NCBI RefSeq assembly: GCF_001280125.1
Contig: NZ_LGEG01000266.1
Coordinates: forward strand, 1 to 64,000
Origin: Streptomyces sp. NRRL F-6492
GTDB taxonomy: Bacteria; Actinomycetota; Actinomycetes; Streptomycetales; Streptomycetaceae
Direction of reading: 5' to 3'
Length of the DNA: 64,000 nucleotides
Below, one piece after another: positions 1 through 8,425 of the stretch. The notes under the pieces are model-generated. The model was given only the letters and a program-made list of their open reading frames with translations, did not search any database and was not told the origin of the DNA. The translations under genes and the position numbers were made by a program. Position 1 is the first letter of the stretch; every line of letters starts with the position of its first letter.

Positions 1-75
1 ACCCGGAAGCTAAGCCTTTCAGCGCCGATGGTACTGCAGGGGGGACCCTGTGGGAGAGTAGGACACCGCCGAACA
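1..75 (+). rRNA. 5S ribosomal RNA, 3' part
   Basis: The first 75 bases match the 3' two thirds of an actinobacterial 5S rRNA, including the AAGCTAAGCC segment and the conserved GGGAGAGTAGGAC stretch that closes the molecule with CCGCCGAAC. The 5' part lies outside the window. It is the last gene of an rRNA operon reading rightwards, because a terminator follows 12 bases later. Confidence 0.95.
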
Positions 76-86
76 ATCATTGTGGG

Positions 87-117
87 AAAGCCCCGCACCT
101 CCATGGTGCGGGGCTTT
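87..117 (+). terminator. rRNA operon terminator
   Basis: A perfect 13-bp stem (87-99 with 105-117) closes a 5-nt loop and ends in four T residues. Its place just after the 5S rRNA makes it the rho-independent terminator of the rRNA operon. Confidence 0.93.
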
Positions 118-173
118 TCTGCGTTCACGGTTGCCGGCGAGGCCCCTGTGCGCAGGAGTTCGGCGGCTGAAGG

Positions 174-179
174 TAGGGT
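174..179 (+). promoter_or_regulatory. -10 box for the phosphatidyltransferase gene
   Basis: TAGGGT fits the Streptomyces TANNNT -10 consensus and would start RNA near 186, about 35 nt before the GTG start at 221. No good -35 box is seen 17-18 bp upstream, so this is tentative. Confidence 0.35.
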
Positions 180-220
180 CAGGGGGCAACGTCGGCATCA
201 TCCCAGCAGGAGGCCCCCGG

Positions 221-829
221 GTGGAGGTCCAGGAGACTCGCGTTCAGACCGACCGGGTCCTCACCATCCCCAACATTCTCAGCATGGCGCGCCTCGTCGG
301 CGTGCCGCTGTTTCTGTGGCTGATTCTCCGCCCCGAGTTCGGCGGCCCCAAGAGTGACGGCTGGGCGCTCCTCGTCCTGGCGCTCAGTGGTATCAGCGAC
401 TACCTCGACGGAAAACTCGCCCGACGCTGGAACCAGATCAGCAGCCTCGGCCGGCTGCTCGATCCCGCCGCCGACCGTCTGTACATCCTGTCCACGCTCG
501 TCGGCCTGACCTGGCGGGAGATCCTCCCGCTGTGGCTGACCGCCGCCCTCCTGGCGCGCGAGGCCATGCTCCTCGTCATGGTGGGAATCCTCCGACGGCA
601 CGGTTACCCGCCGCCGCAGGTCAACTTCCTCGGCAAAGCTGCGACTTTCAACCTCATGTACGCGTTCCCCTTGCTGCTTCTCAGTGACGGAACGGGCTGG
701 CTTTCGTCACTCGCTGAAGTTTTCGGGTGGGCCTTCGCCGGATGGGGTACAACTCTGTATTGGTGGGCAGGGATCCTCTACGTGGTCCAGGTCCGTCGAC
801 TCGTGAAGACGGATACCGAGGCCGATTGA
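221..829 (+). CDS. CDP-alcohol phosphatidyltransferase (PgsA-like)
   Basis: This is a 202-residue integral membrane enzyme that transfers a phosphatidyl group from CDP-diacylglycerol to an alcohol. The family signature D-x2-D-G-x2-A-R-x8-G-x3-D-x3-D is complete (DYLDGKLARR, then G and two spaced Asp), about residues 57-82, and hydrophobic segments flank it. GTG at 221 is chosen because AGGAGG ends 7 nt upstream; the frame is open to position 80 but that part does not look like protein. The alcohol (glycerol-3-phosphate or an inositol phosphate) cannot be read from the sequence. In mycobacteria the matching gene, pgsA2, sits at the head of the same conserved neighbourhood. Confidence 0.9.
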   Translation: MEVQETRVQTDRVLTIPNILSMARLVGVPLFLWLILRPEFGGPKSDGWALLVLALSGISDYLDGKLARRWNQISSLGRLLDPAADRLYILSTLVGLTWREILPLWLTAALLAREAMLLVMVGILRRHGYPPPQVNFLGKAATFNLMYAFPLLLLSDGTGWLSSLAEVFGWAFAGWGTTLYWWAGILYVVQVRRLVKTDTEAD

Positions 830-945
830 GCCCGTTCCTTCTGTGTCGAGCAGCGTCGCCGGCAACAACGAGGACGTCCGCGGGCAACTGAGCGGACAGG
901 CGAAGTCGGCAGGACCGTCATCTCTTGAAGGAGGACGTTTCCGAC

Positions 946-3441
946 ATGAAGGCCGTCGTGATGGCCGGTGGCGAGGGAACCCGTCTTCGCCCCATGACCT
1001 CGAGCATGCCCAAGCCTCTTCTGCCGGTGGTGAACCGGCCGATCATGGAGCACGTCCTGCGACTGCTCAAGAGGCACGGTCTCAACGAGACCGTCGTCAC
1101 CGTGCAGTTTCTCGCCTCTCTCGTCCGGAATTACTTCGGTGACGGCGAAGAGCTCGGGATGGAGCTCACCTATGCCAACGAGGAGAAACCGCTCGGTACA
1201 GCGGGAAGCGTGAAGAACGCCGAGGAAGCGCTGAAGGACGACGCCTTCCTCGTCATCTCGGGGGACGCGCTCACCGATTTCGATCTCACCGATCTCATCG
1301 CCTTCCACAAGGAGAAGGGCGCACTCGTCACGGTCTGCCTCACCCGGGTGCCGAACCCTCTGGAGTTCGGGATCACGATCGTCGACGAGGAGGGCAAGGT
1401 CGAGCGCTTCCTGGAGAAGCCGACCTGGGGCCAGGTCTTCTCGGACACCGTGAACACGGGCATCTACGTGATGGAACCCGAGGTGTTCGACTACGTCGAG
1501 GCCGACACGTCGGTCGACTGGTCGGGGGACGTGTTCCCGCAGCTCATGAAGGAGGGCAAGCCGATCTACGGCTATGTCGCCGAGGGCTACTGGGAGGACG
1601 TCGGCACGCACGAGAGCTATGTGAAGGCCCAGGCGGACGTCCTGGAGGGCAAGGTCCAGGTCGACATCGACGGCTTCGAGATCTCGCCCGGGGTCTGGGT
1701 CTCGGAAGGTGCCGAGGTGCACCCCGACGCCGTGCTGCGGGGTCCGCTCTACATCGGCGACTACGCCAAGGTGGAGGCCGGTGCCGAGATCCGCGAGCAC
1801 ACCGTCGTCGGCTCGAACGTGGTCGTCAAGAGCGGTGCCTTCCTGCACAAGGCCGTCGTCCACGACAACGTCTACATCGGCCAGCAGAGCAATCTGCGCG
1901 GCTGTGTGATCGGCAAGAACACCGACGTCATGCGGGCCGCCCGGATCGAGGACGGAGCCGTCATCGGGGACGAGTGCCTGGTCGGTGAGGAATCGATCGT
2001 GCAGGGCAACGTCCGGGTCTACCCGTTCAAGACGATCGAGGCCGGCGCGTTCGTCAACACCTCGGTCATCTGGGAGTCCCGGGGACAGGCCCACCTCTTC
2101 GGAGCGCGCGGGGTCTCCGGCATCCTCAACGTGGAGATCACCCCCGAGCTGGCCGTCCGCCTCGCGGGCGCGTACGCCACGACCCTGAAGAAGGGCTCGA
2201 CCGTCACCACGGCCCGTGACCACTCCCGAGGCGCCCGCGCGCTGAAACGGGCGGTGATCTCGGCGCTGCAGGCCAGCGCCATCGACGTACGGGACCTGGA
2301 GAACGTACCGCTGCCGGTGGCGAGACAGCAGACCGCGCGCGGCAGTGCCGGCGGCATCATGATCCGGACCTCGCCCGGCGTGCCCGACTCCGTCGACATC
2401 ATGTTCTTCGACGAGCGCGGTGCCGACCTCTCGCAGGGCGGGCAGCGCAAGCTCGACCGGGTGTTCGCGCGGCAGGAGTACCGGAGGGCCTTCCCCGGTG
2501 AGATCGGAGACCTCTCCTTCCCGGCGAGCGTCTTCGACTCGTACACCGGGTCGCTGCTGCGGAACGTCGACACCTCCGGGATCGCGGAGGCCGGTCTGAA
2601 GGTCGTCGTGGACGCCTCCAACGGCAGTGCCGGGCTCGTACTGCCCAGTCTGCTCGGACGGCTCCAGGTCGACTCGCTGACGATCAACCCCGGACTCGAC
2701 GAGTCCAGGCCCACGGAGTCGGCCGAGAGCCGGCGGGCCGGGCTCGTGCGGCTCGGGGAGATCGTGGCCTCGGCGCGGGCCGCGTTCGGCGTGCGGTTCG
2801 ACCCCGTCGGCGAGCGGCTGTCGCTCGTGGACGAGCGGGGCCGGATCATCGAGGACGACCGGGCGCTCCTGGTCATGCTGGACCTGGTGGCGGCCGAGCG
2901 GCGCTCCGGGCGGGTCGCGCTGCCGGTGACCACCACGCGGATCGCCGAGCAGGTCGCTGCGTACCACGGCACCCAGGTGGACTGGACGACCACCTCGCCC
3001 GACGACCTGACCCGGGTCGGCCGGGAGGAGTCGACGATCTTCGGCGGAGACGGGCGCGGCGGGTTCATCGTGCCCGAGTTCAGCAGCGTCTTCGACGGGA
3101 CCGCCGCGTTCGTGCGGCTGCTCGGGCTCGTGGCGCGGACGCAGCTCACGCTGAGCCAGATCGACGCCCGGATTCCGCGGGCCCACGTCCTCAAGCGGGA
3201 CATCGCGACCCCGTGGGCCGTGAAGGGGCTCGTGATGCGCAAGGTGGTCGAGGCGGCGGGCAGCCGCTCCGTCGACACCACCGACGGCGTCCGGGTGGTC
3301 GAGGCCGACGGGCGCTGGGTGATGGTGCTGCCCGACCCCGCCGAGGCCGTCACCCATCTGTGGGCGGAGGGCCCCGACGACACCTCCGCGCAGGCCCTGC
3401 TCGACGAGTGGGCCGCGGTGGTCGACAGCGCGGGCAACTGA
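946..3441 (+). CDS. Mannose-1-phosphate guanylyltransferase-type nucleotidyltransferase fused to a phosphomannomutase-like domain
   Basis: An 831-residue protein with three parts. Residues 1-235 are a nucleotidyltransferase with the GGEGTRLRP pyrophosphorylase loop at 8-16. Residues about 250-380 are left-handed beta-helix hexapeptide repeats. The rest has the fold of phosphomannomutase/phosphoglucomutase. The likely product is GDP-mannose or another NDP-sugar for envelope glycans. The mutase domain has lost its catalytic signatures: the phosphoserine loop reads RTSPGVPDS near 474, the metal loop reads DPVGERLS near 619 and the sugar loop reads GGDGRGG near 700. ATG at 946 follows AAGGAGG by 11 nt; an in-frame ATG at 925 has no ribosome site. 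Confidence 0.88.
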   Translation: MKAVVMAGGEGTRLRPMTSSMPKPLLPVVNRPIMEHVLRLLKRHGLNETVVTVQFLASLVRNYFGDGEELGMELTYANEEKPLGTAGSVKNAEEALKDDAFLVISGDALTDFDLTDLIAFHKEKGALVTVCLTRVPNPLEFGITIVDEEGKVERFLEKPTWGQVFSDTVNTGIYVMEPEVFDYVEADTSVDWSGDVFPQLMKEGKPIYGYVAEGYWEDVGTHESYVKAQADVLEGKVQVDIDGFEISPGVWVSEGAEVHPDAVLRGPLYIGDYAKVEAGAEIREHTVVGSNVVVKSGAFLHKAVVHDNVYIGQQSNLRGCVIGKNTDVMRAARIEDGAVIGDECLVGEESIVQGNVRVYPFKTIEAGAFVNTSVIWESRGQAHLFGARGVSGILNVEITPELAVRLAGAYATTLKKGSTVTTARDHSRGARALKRAVISALQASAIDVRDLENVPLPVARQQTARGSAGGIMIRTSPGVPDSVDIMFFDERGADLSQGGQRKLDRVFARQEYRRAFPGEIGDLSFPASVFDSYTGSLLRNVDTSGIAEAGLKVVVDASNGSAGLVLPSLLGRLQVDSLTINPGLDESRPTESAESRRAGLVRLGEIVASARAAFGVRFDPVGERLSLVDERGRIIEDDRALLVMLDLVAAERRSGRVALPVTTTRIAEQVAAYHGTQVDWTTTSPDDLTRVGREESTIFGGDGRGGFIVPEFSSVFDGTAAFVRLLGLVARTQLTLSQIDARIPRAHVLKRDIATPWAVKGLVMRKVVEAAGSRSVDTTDGVRVVEADGRWVMVLPDPAEAVTHLWAEGPDDTSAQALLDEWAAVVDSAGN

Positions 3442-3456
3442 CGCGGTCGAGCCGTT

Positions 3457-3492
3457 CCGGTGGGGAGGTGCCCTGGGGCGCCTCCCCACCGG
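3457..3492 (+). terminator. Terminator after the nucleotidyltransferase gene
   Basis: A 16-bp stem with one G-T pair and a 4-nt loop lies 15 nt after the stop codon. It lacks a T-run, as is common in Streptomyces. It separates this gene from the DUF881 operon. Confidence 0.7.
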
Positions 3493-3542
3493 CGTGGAGG
3501 GCCATTCGGCGGTAGGCCGTACGACGTGCGACGATGTGCGGC

Positions 3543-4469
3543 ATGTCGCAGCAGCCCCCCGTTCGGAGCACCGGATCACCGCCGCCGCGACCCGACGCGT
3601 CCATGTCGCTGCTGAACAACGTGATCGACCACGCCCTCGACGACGGGTACGCCGAGGCGACCGCCCGGCGCGCCGCCGAGGGCGGGGGGCTGCCCCGCAG
3701 CCTGCGGGCGAAGCTCGGCGTCGCCGCCGGCCTCCTGCTCGCGGCCGCCGTGGTGACCGTCGGCGCGGCCGAGGCGCGGGTCTCCGCGCCGGTCGTCGCC
3801 AAGGAGCGGCAGGAACTGATCGACCGGATCGAGACGGAGGCCTCGGGGGCCGACGACCTGGAACAGGACATCGAGCGGATCCGGGCCGAGGTCGGCGAGC
3901 GCCAGCGGCAGGCGCTCCAGGAGCACGGCGGCGACCAGGCCGAGCTGGTGGCGCTGCTCTCGGGCGCGACGCCGGTGCACGGCCCCGGGGTCCGGCTCGT
4001 CGTCGACGACGCCAAGGACACCGACACCGGTGGCGGCGGACCGCGGGAGAGCAGCGGTTTCTCCGACACGGGCCGGGTCCGCGACCGGGACATGCAGCGC
4101 GTGGTCAACGGGCTGTGGGAGTCGGGCGCCGAAGCGGTCGCGATCAACGGGCAGCGGCTGACGTCGCTGTCCGCGATCCGGGCCGCCGGCGACGCCATAC
4201 TGGTCGACAACAAGCCGCTGGTGCCGCCGTACACCGTCCTCGCGATCGGGAACGGGCAGAAGCTGAGCACCGCGTTCCAGGACAGCGCCGACGGGCAGTA
4301 CCTGCACGCGCTGGTGGAGAACTTCGGGATCAGGAGCAGCATCTCCGCCGAGGGCGACGTGCGCCTGCCGGCCGCGCCGAGCCTGACCGTACGTACCGCA
4401 GAGCCGAGGGGGGTCGGGGCGAAGCCTTCCGGCCGGGCCACGGCCGACACAGGGAAGGGCACATCGTGA
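3543..4469 (+). CDS. DUF881 family membrane protein (first copy)
   Basis: 308 residues. One membrane segment near residues 55-75 (GVAAGLLLAAAVVTVG) is followed by a short coiled coil rich in Glu, Arg and Gln, then the conserved DUF881 domain with the HGPGVRL motif and a late NGQRL segment. The family role is unproven; DUF881 proteins flank the small basic protein gene throughout actinobacteria and firmicutes, often near division genes. ATG at 3543 is used; an in-frame ATG at 3534 is equally possible, and neither has a clear ribosome site. Its stop overlaps the next start (GTGA), so translation is coupled. Confidence 0.85.
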   Translation: MSQQPPVRSTGSPPPRPDASMSLLNNVIDHALDDGYAEATARRAAEGGGLPRSLRAKLGVAAGLLLAAAVVTVGAAEARVSAPVVAKERQELIDRIETEASGADDLEQDIERIRAEVGERQRQALQEHGGDQAELVALLSGATPVHGPGVRLVVDDAKDTDTGGGGPRESSGFSDTGRVRDRDMQRVVNGLWESGAEAVAINGQRLTSLSAIRAAGDAILVDNKPLVPPYTVLAIGNGQKLSTAFQDSADGQYLHALVENFGIRSSISAEGDVRLPAAPSLTVRTAEPRGVGAKPSGRATADTGKGTS

Positions 4470-4798
4470 TCGCCGTACTGGGCCTGATCGTCGGAGTGGT
4501 GGTCGGACTGTTGGTCCGCCCCGAGGTTCCGGCGGTGGTCGAGCCCTATCTTCCGATCGCCGTGGTCGCCGCCCTCGACGCGGTCTTCGGCGGGCTGCGG
4601 GCCATGCTCGACGGGATCTTCGTCGACAAGGTCTTCGTGGTCTCCTTCCTGTCGAACGTGGTAGTGGCCGCGCTGATCGTCTTCCTCGGCGACAAGCTGG
4701 GCGTGGGCGCGCAGCTGTCGACGGGTGTGGTCGTCGTCCTCGGCATCCGGATCTTCTCCAACGCGGCCGCCATCCGGCGCCACGTCTTCCGGGCGTGA
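4466..4798 (+). CDS. Small basic family protein (DUF1290)
   Basis: A 110-residue protein made mostly of three or four membrane segments, with a conserved centre reading DAVFGGLRAMLDGIFVDKVF. Both family and location (between two DUF881 genes) match the Sbp protein found near cell division genes in Gram-positive bacteria. GTG at 4466 overlaps the previous stop by four bases, and its own stop overlaps the next GTG by four bases, so the three genes form a coupled operon. The function is not known beyond the context. Confidence 0.88.
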   Translation: MIAVLGLIVGVVVGLLVRPEVPAVVEPYLPIAVVAALDAVFGGLRAMLDGIFVDKVFVVSFLSNVVVAALIVFLGDKLGVGAQLSTGVVVVLGIRIFSNAAAIRRHVFRA

Positions 4799-5907
4799 GG
4801 CCGATGAACGAGAACCCGCAGAACCCCGAGAACCCGCAGAACCCGCAGAACCCGCAGAACCCTCACGACCCGGAGAAGCCGCAGGCTCCTCGGGATCCCC
4901 GGATCCCCCAGGTCCCCCCGGAGCCCCGGGACCAGCAGCGCGCCGCGAAGCCCGAAGAGGCGCCCGCGGTGCCCGAGGACGAGAGCACCCGGGTCCTCCG
5001 GAGAGTGGAGGAGAGGCCGTCCTTCGCCCATCCCCACCAGCACCGGAAGCCTCCGCACGGGGGCGCGCCCGGCGCGGTTCCCGACGGCCCCCCGGCGCCG
5101 GAGGGCGCGGACCGGGGCGTACGGGAGCCCGAGGCGTTCCCGGCCGCCGAACCGCCGCCGGCCGCGGGCGGGTCCGCCGGGGACGAGCAGGGCGGACGGC
5201 ACAGGCTCTTCTCCGCGCTGTGGCCGCCGAGGGTGACCAGGGCCCAACTCATCGTCGCGCTGCTGCTGTTCGGCCTCGGGCTCGGCCTGGCCATCCAGGT
5301 CTCCTCGACCAGCGACAACAGCGCTCTCCGGGGCGCGCGCCAGGAGGACCTGGTGCGGATCCTCGACGAACTCGACGACCGCACCCAGCGCCTGGAGGAC
5401 GAGAAGGCCCGTCTGGAGAAGCAGCGTTCCGAGCTGGAGTCCAGCTCGGACCAGGCCGAGGAGGCGCGCAGGCAGACCCAGGAGAAGGAGCAGCAGCTCG
5501 GCATCCTGGCCGGCACGGTCGCCGCCGAGGGCCCCGGCATCACCCTGTCCGTCGGCGACCCCACCGGATCCGTCGAGTCGGACATGCTGCTCGACGCCAT
5601 CCAGGAGCTGCGCGCGGCGGGCGCCGAGGCGATCCAGGTCAACGGTGTCCGGGTGGTGGCGGACAGTTATTTCACCGGTGGCGGTGACGACATGCGGATC
5701 GATGGAACGCAGGTGGCCGCTCCGTACGTCTTCAAGGTCATCGGCAAGCCGGAGGATCTCGAGCCCGCGCTCAACATCCCCGGCGGTGTCGTGCAGACCC
5801 TCGAGAAGGAGCAGGCCACGGCCACGGTGGAGCGGTCGGCGAAGATCGTCGTCGACGCCTTGCGACCCGCGAAGCGGCCTGACTACGCTCAGTCGTCCTC
5901 GCAGTGA
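4795..5907 (+). CDS. DUF881 family membrane protein (second copy)
   Basis: 370 residues. The N-terminal 140 residues are a Pro/Glu/Asn-rich, disordered-looking cytoplasmic tail that begins with repeated NPQ/NPE triplets. A membrane segment follows (residues about 150-165, LIVALLLFGLGLGLAI), then a heptad-rich coiled coil with many Glu, Arg and Lys, and the DUF881 domain ending in VDALRPAK. GTG at 4795 is taken because it overlaps the upstream stop as in the preceding gene pair; ATG at 4804 is the alternative. It probably acts with the other DUF881 protein and Sbp at the membrane. Confidence 0.85.
   Translation: MRPMNENPQNPENPQNPQNPQNPHDPEKPQAPRDPRIPQVPPEPRDQQRAAKPEEAPAVPEDESTRVLRRVEERPSFAHPHQHRKPPHGGAPGAVPDGPPAPEGADRGVREPEAFPAAEPPPAAGGSAGDEQGGRHRLFSALWPPRVTRAQLIVALLLFGLGLGLAIQVSSTSDNSALRGARQEDLVRILDELDDRTQRLEDEKARLEKQRSELESSSDQAEEARRQTQEKEQQLGILAGTVAAEGPGITLSVGDPTGSVESDMLLDAIQELRAAGAEAIQVNGVRVVADSYFTGGGDDMRIDGTQVAAPYVFKVIGKPEDLEPALNIPGGVVQTLEKEQATATVERSAKIVVDALRPAKRPDYAQSSSQ
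4812..4865 (+). repeat. Six tandem 9-bp units inside the DUF881 gene
   Basis: Six near-identical 9-bp units (consensus GAACCCGCA) encode Asn-Pro-Gln/Glu triplets at the N-terminus of the second DUF881 protein. Units are in frame, so copy-number change would lengthen the tail without breaking the gene. Confidence 0.9.
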
Positions 5908-6097
5908 GGAGGCGTACGAGGGGGGTCCCGCGACAAGGGCAGGGCCTTGCGGGGGGTCGGCGCATCACAACGGTGGTGCGTGGTGGAAACTGTCCGGAGG
6001 ATACGGACGTTGTGAAGGTGTCCGGGTCGGCAGGTGTGATGGATTTCGGTTCGTCCTGCCCCACGGGCGGGTCTGTTTCGGTCAAGGGGAATCGCCC

Positions 6098-6931
6098 GTG
6101 AAGTTGTTTGCGAAGTTGTTCGGCAAGAGCGCACGCGAGGACGGCGGCAACGCCCGGCACCGCGCGCCGCGCCACGCCCAGAGCGAGGAGCAGGGCGGCG
6201 AGCGCCCGCTCTTCCGTGACGAGGTCGGGGGTCGGGGAGGTGACGTTCCGGGCGCGCCGGGCGCGTCCTCTGTTGACCCCGCCGGGGCCGCCCGCATAGG
6301 TTTCGGAGAACCATCGACCTCAAGTACGGGTGGAGGGTTTGCCCCCGACCCGTACGCGACACAGACCTCGGCGGGGCAGCCGCGGCAGGAGGATGCGTCC
6401 ATGCCGGTGTGTACGAGGTGCGGTCACCGCAACGCGGCCGACAGTCGCTTCTGCTCCCACTGCGGCACGCCGCTGCGGGGCGGGGTCGCTCCTGAGCGCG
6501 CGTCGGAGACGACGTCGACGATCTCCATCTCCGGTCTCGAGGCCTACGACGCCGAGGTCACCGGCCAGAACGCGCTGCCCTCGCTCTCCCCGGAGGCGCT
6601 GGCGGCCGTGGAGGCGCTGCCGCTGGGGTCCGCGCTCCTCGTGGTGCGCCGGGGGCCGAACTCCGGCAGCCGGTTCCTCCTCGACGGGGAGCTGACGACG
6701 GCCGGCCGTCACCCGCAGAGTGACATCTTCCTGGACGACGTCACGGTCTCCCGGCGGCACGTCGAGTTCCGGCGGGCGCAGGACGGCAGTTTCACCGTCG
6801 CCGACGTCGGCAGCCTCAACGGCACGTACGTCAACCGGGAGCCGATCGAATCGGTCGTCCTGTCCAACGGCGACGAGGTGCAGATCGGCAAGTACCGGCT
6901 GGTCTTCTATTCGAGCCTGCGGGGCGTGTGA
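6098..6931 (+). CDS. garA: FHA-domain regulator GarA/OdhI type with N-terminal zinc ribbon
   Basis: 277 residues. A Cys4 zinc ribbon (CTRCGH then CSHCG) lies near residues 101-120, an ETTS motif at 137-140, and an FHA domain at about 180-270 with GRHPQSD, SRRHVEF and LNGTYVN. In mycobacteria and corynebacteria the short GarA/OdhI proteins bind and inhibit 2-oxoglutarate dehydrogenase until Ser/Thr kinases phosphorylate the ETTS threonines. The motif and the position before ftsR mark this as the ortholog. The basic N-terminus and zinc ribbon are extra. GTG at 6098 follows AAGGGGA by about 7 nt. The 190 nt before it hold no gene. Confidence 0.9.
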   Translation: MKLFAKLFGKSAREDGGNARHRAPRHAQSEEQGGERPLFRDEVGGRGGDVPGAPGASSVDPAGAARIGFGEPSTSSTGGGFAPDPYATQTSAGQPRQEDASMPVCTRCGHRNAADSRFCSHCGTPLRGGVAPERASETTSTISISGLEAYDAEVTGQNALPSLSPEALAAVEALPLGSALLVVRRGPNSGSRFLLDGELTTAGRHPQSDIFLDDVTVSRRHVEFRRAQDGSFTVADVGSLNGTYVNREPIESVVLSNGDEVQIGKYRLVFYSSLRGV

Positions 6932-6962
6932 CGCCTCGGGGAGCCCCCTTCAGGGAAGGTCC

Positions 6963-7706
6963 ATGCTGCGAACACCGACGGGCGGTGCCGGATCCGGCAC
7001 CGCCACCGCGGGCGACAGGCTGGTCAGCATCGGCACGGTGCTGAACCAGCTGCGTGACGAGTTTCCCGAAGTGACCATCTCCAAGATCCGGTTCCTGGAG
7101 GCCGAGGGGCTCGTCGAGCCCCGGCGTACGGCCTCCGGATACCGGAAGTTCAGCCCGCAGGACGTGGAGCGGCTCGCCCGGATCCTGCGGATGCAGCGGG
7201 ACCACTACCTTCCGCTGAAGGTCATCCGCGAGCACCTCGACGCCCTCGCCCGGGGGGAGGAGATCAGTCTCCCGGCCCCCGGGCGCCGGCGGGACCTCCT
7301 GGAGGGACCCTGGGAGCGGGACCCGGAGCCGCCGGCCGCCGCGCGGCTCGGGCGGGCCGAGCTGCTCGCCGCCGCCGAGGTCACCGAGACCGAGCTCGCC
7401 GAGTGGGAGTCGTACGGTCTGATCGCCGAGACGGAGGGCGGCGGATACGACGCCGAGGCCGTCACCGTCGCCCGGCTCGTAGCGGATCTGGGGAGATTCG
7501 GTCTCGAGCCCCGTCACCTGCGGGCCGTGAAGGCGGCAGCCGAACGGGAGGCCGGGCTGATCGAACAGGTGGTCGCGCCGCTGCGCCGGCACCGTAATCC
7601 GCAGACCAGGGCCCATGCGGAGGCCACCGCCAAGGAGCTGGCCGCGCAGTCGGTGCGGCTGCACGCGGCCCTGATGCAGATCGCCCTGGGCATCCGGTCG
7701 CAGTGA
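6963..7706 (+). CDS. ftsR: MerR-family regulator FtsR
   Basis: 247 residues. A MerR winged helix occupies residues about 20-90, with the ISKIRFLEAEGLVEPRRTASGYRKF signature split as ISKIRFLEAEG and ASGYRKF, followed by helical and alpha/beta segments of unclear ligand. The family member in Corynebacterium, FtsR, activates ftsZ and lies immediately downstream of odhI, exactly the arrangement here. ATG at 6963 has a GGGAAGG site 3-4 nt upstream. The gap to garA is 31 nt, so the two may share a transcript. Confidence 0.87.
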   Translation: MLRTPTGGAGSGTATAGDRLVSIGTVLNQLRDEFPEVTISKIRFLEAEGLVEPRRTASGYRKFSPQDVERLARILRMQRDHYLPLKVIREHLDALARGEEISLPAPGRRRDLLEGPWERDPEPPAAARLGRAELLAAAEVTETELAEWESYGLIAETEGGGYDAEAVTVARLVADLGRFGLEPRHLRAVKAAAEREAGLIEQVVAPLRRHRNPQTRAHAEATAKELAAQSVRLHAALMQIALGIRSQ

Positions 7707-7747
7707 CCGGGGAGGGGCCCGACTATCCAAACCGGTCGGGCACGTCC

Positions 7748-7753
7748 TAGGGT
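7748..7753 (+). promoter_or_regulatory. -10 box of a leaderless promoter
   Basis: TAGGGT ends 6 nt before the GTG at 7760. This spacing puts the transcription start at or next to the start codon, so the bifunctional nuclease gene is probably read from a leaderless mRNA; no ribosome site is seen. Confidence 0.6.
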
Positions 7754-7759
7754 TGCTGT

Positions 7760-8233
7760 GTGAACGAGCTCGACGTTGTGGGTGTCCGCGTGGAAATGCC
7801 CTCCAATCAGCCGATCGTGCTCCTACGTGAAGTGGGAGGCGATCGCTACCTCCCCATCTGGATCGGACCGGGGGAGGCGACCGCGATCGCCTTCGCGCAG
7901 CAGGGGATGGCCCCTCCGCGGCCGCTGACGCACGACCTGTTCAAGGACGTGCTGGAGGCCGTGGGGCAGGAACTCACCGAAGTCCGCATCACGGATCTGC
8001 GTGACGGGGTCTTCTACGCCGAGCTGGTCTTCGCCAGCGGCGTCGAGGTGAGCGCCCGGCCGTCCGACGCGATAGCGCTGGCCCTCCGGACCGGAACGCC
8101 GATCTTCGGCAGCGACGGTGTCCTGGACGACGCCGGCATCGCGATTCCGGACGAGCAGGAGGACGAGGTGGAGAAGTTCCGCGAATTCCTCGACCAGATC
8201 TCACCGGAGGATTTCGGGACCAACAGTCAGTGA
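7760..8233 (+). CDS. Bifunctional nuclease family protein (DUF151)
   Basis: 157 residues matching the compact BFN domain: MPSNQPIVLLRE, then YLPIWIGPGEATAIA, then a conserved GVFYAELVF strand and RPSDAIALALR. Plant members show RNase and DNase activity, but the bacterial role is not established. The gene is conserved between the two MerR genes in actinobacteria (Rv1829 in M. tuberculosis by gene order). GTG at 7760 is set by the leaderless -10 box. The acidic C-terminus (EDEVEKFREFLDQI) is typical. Confidence 0.88.
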   Translation: MNELDVVGVRVEMPSNQPIVLLREVGGDRYLPIWIGPGEATAIAFAQQGMAPPRPLTHDLFKDVLEAVGQELTEVRITDLRDGVFYAELVFASGVEVSARPSDAIALALRTGTPIFGSDGVLDDAGIAIPDEQEDEVEKFREFLDQISPEDFGTNSQ

Positions 8234-8335
8234 GACAGGGCGGTGCGGCCGCGGGCCGTTCGCGGGGTGCTGTCAGAGCATTCGAGTAGCCTTTCCCCGA
8301 AGAGAGACACGGGAAACCACTCTCAGGGTGATTAT

Positions 8336-8391
8336 CACTCGGCGTGCCGAGTGTGGCGATCGTTGACGCACCCCGAGTGACTGCCTACCTT
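8336..8391 (+). promoter_or_regulatory. Promoter with palindromic operator upstream of the second MerR gene
   Basis: TTGACG (8363-8368), a 17-bp spacer and TACCTT (8386-8391) form a near-ideal housekeeping promoter. A perfect 8-bp inverted repeat, CACTCGGC-GT-GCCGAGTG, spans 8336-8353 just upstream of the -35, and a further CCGAGTGA half-site lies in the spacer at 8373-8380. The layout suggests a regulator binding around the -35. Confidence 0.7.
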
Positions 8392-8425
8392 CGTGTGGGC
8401 AGGTCAAGGACGGAGGGTCGGCGTG

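Noticed and set aside
778..3579. 933-codon open frame on the minus strand opposite the nucleotidyltransferase
   Set aside because: It is an antisense shadow of a GC-rich gene: low-complexity Asp/Arg/His-rich composition, no family motif and no ribosome site.
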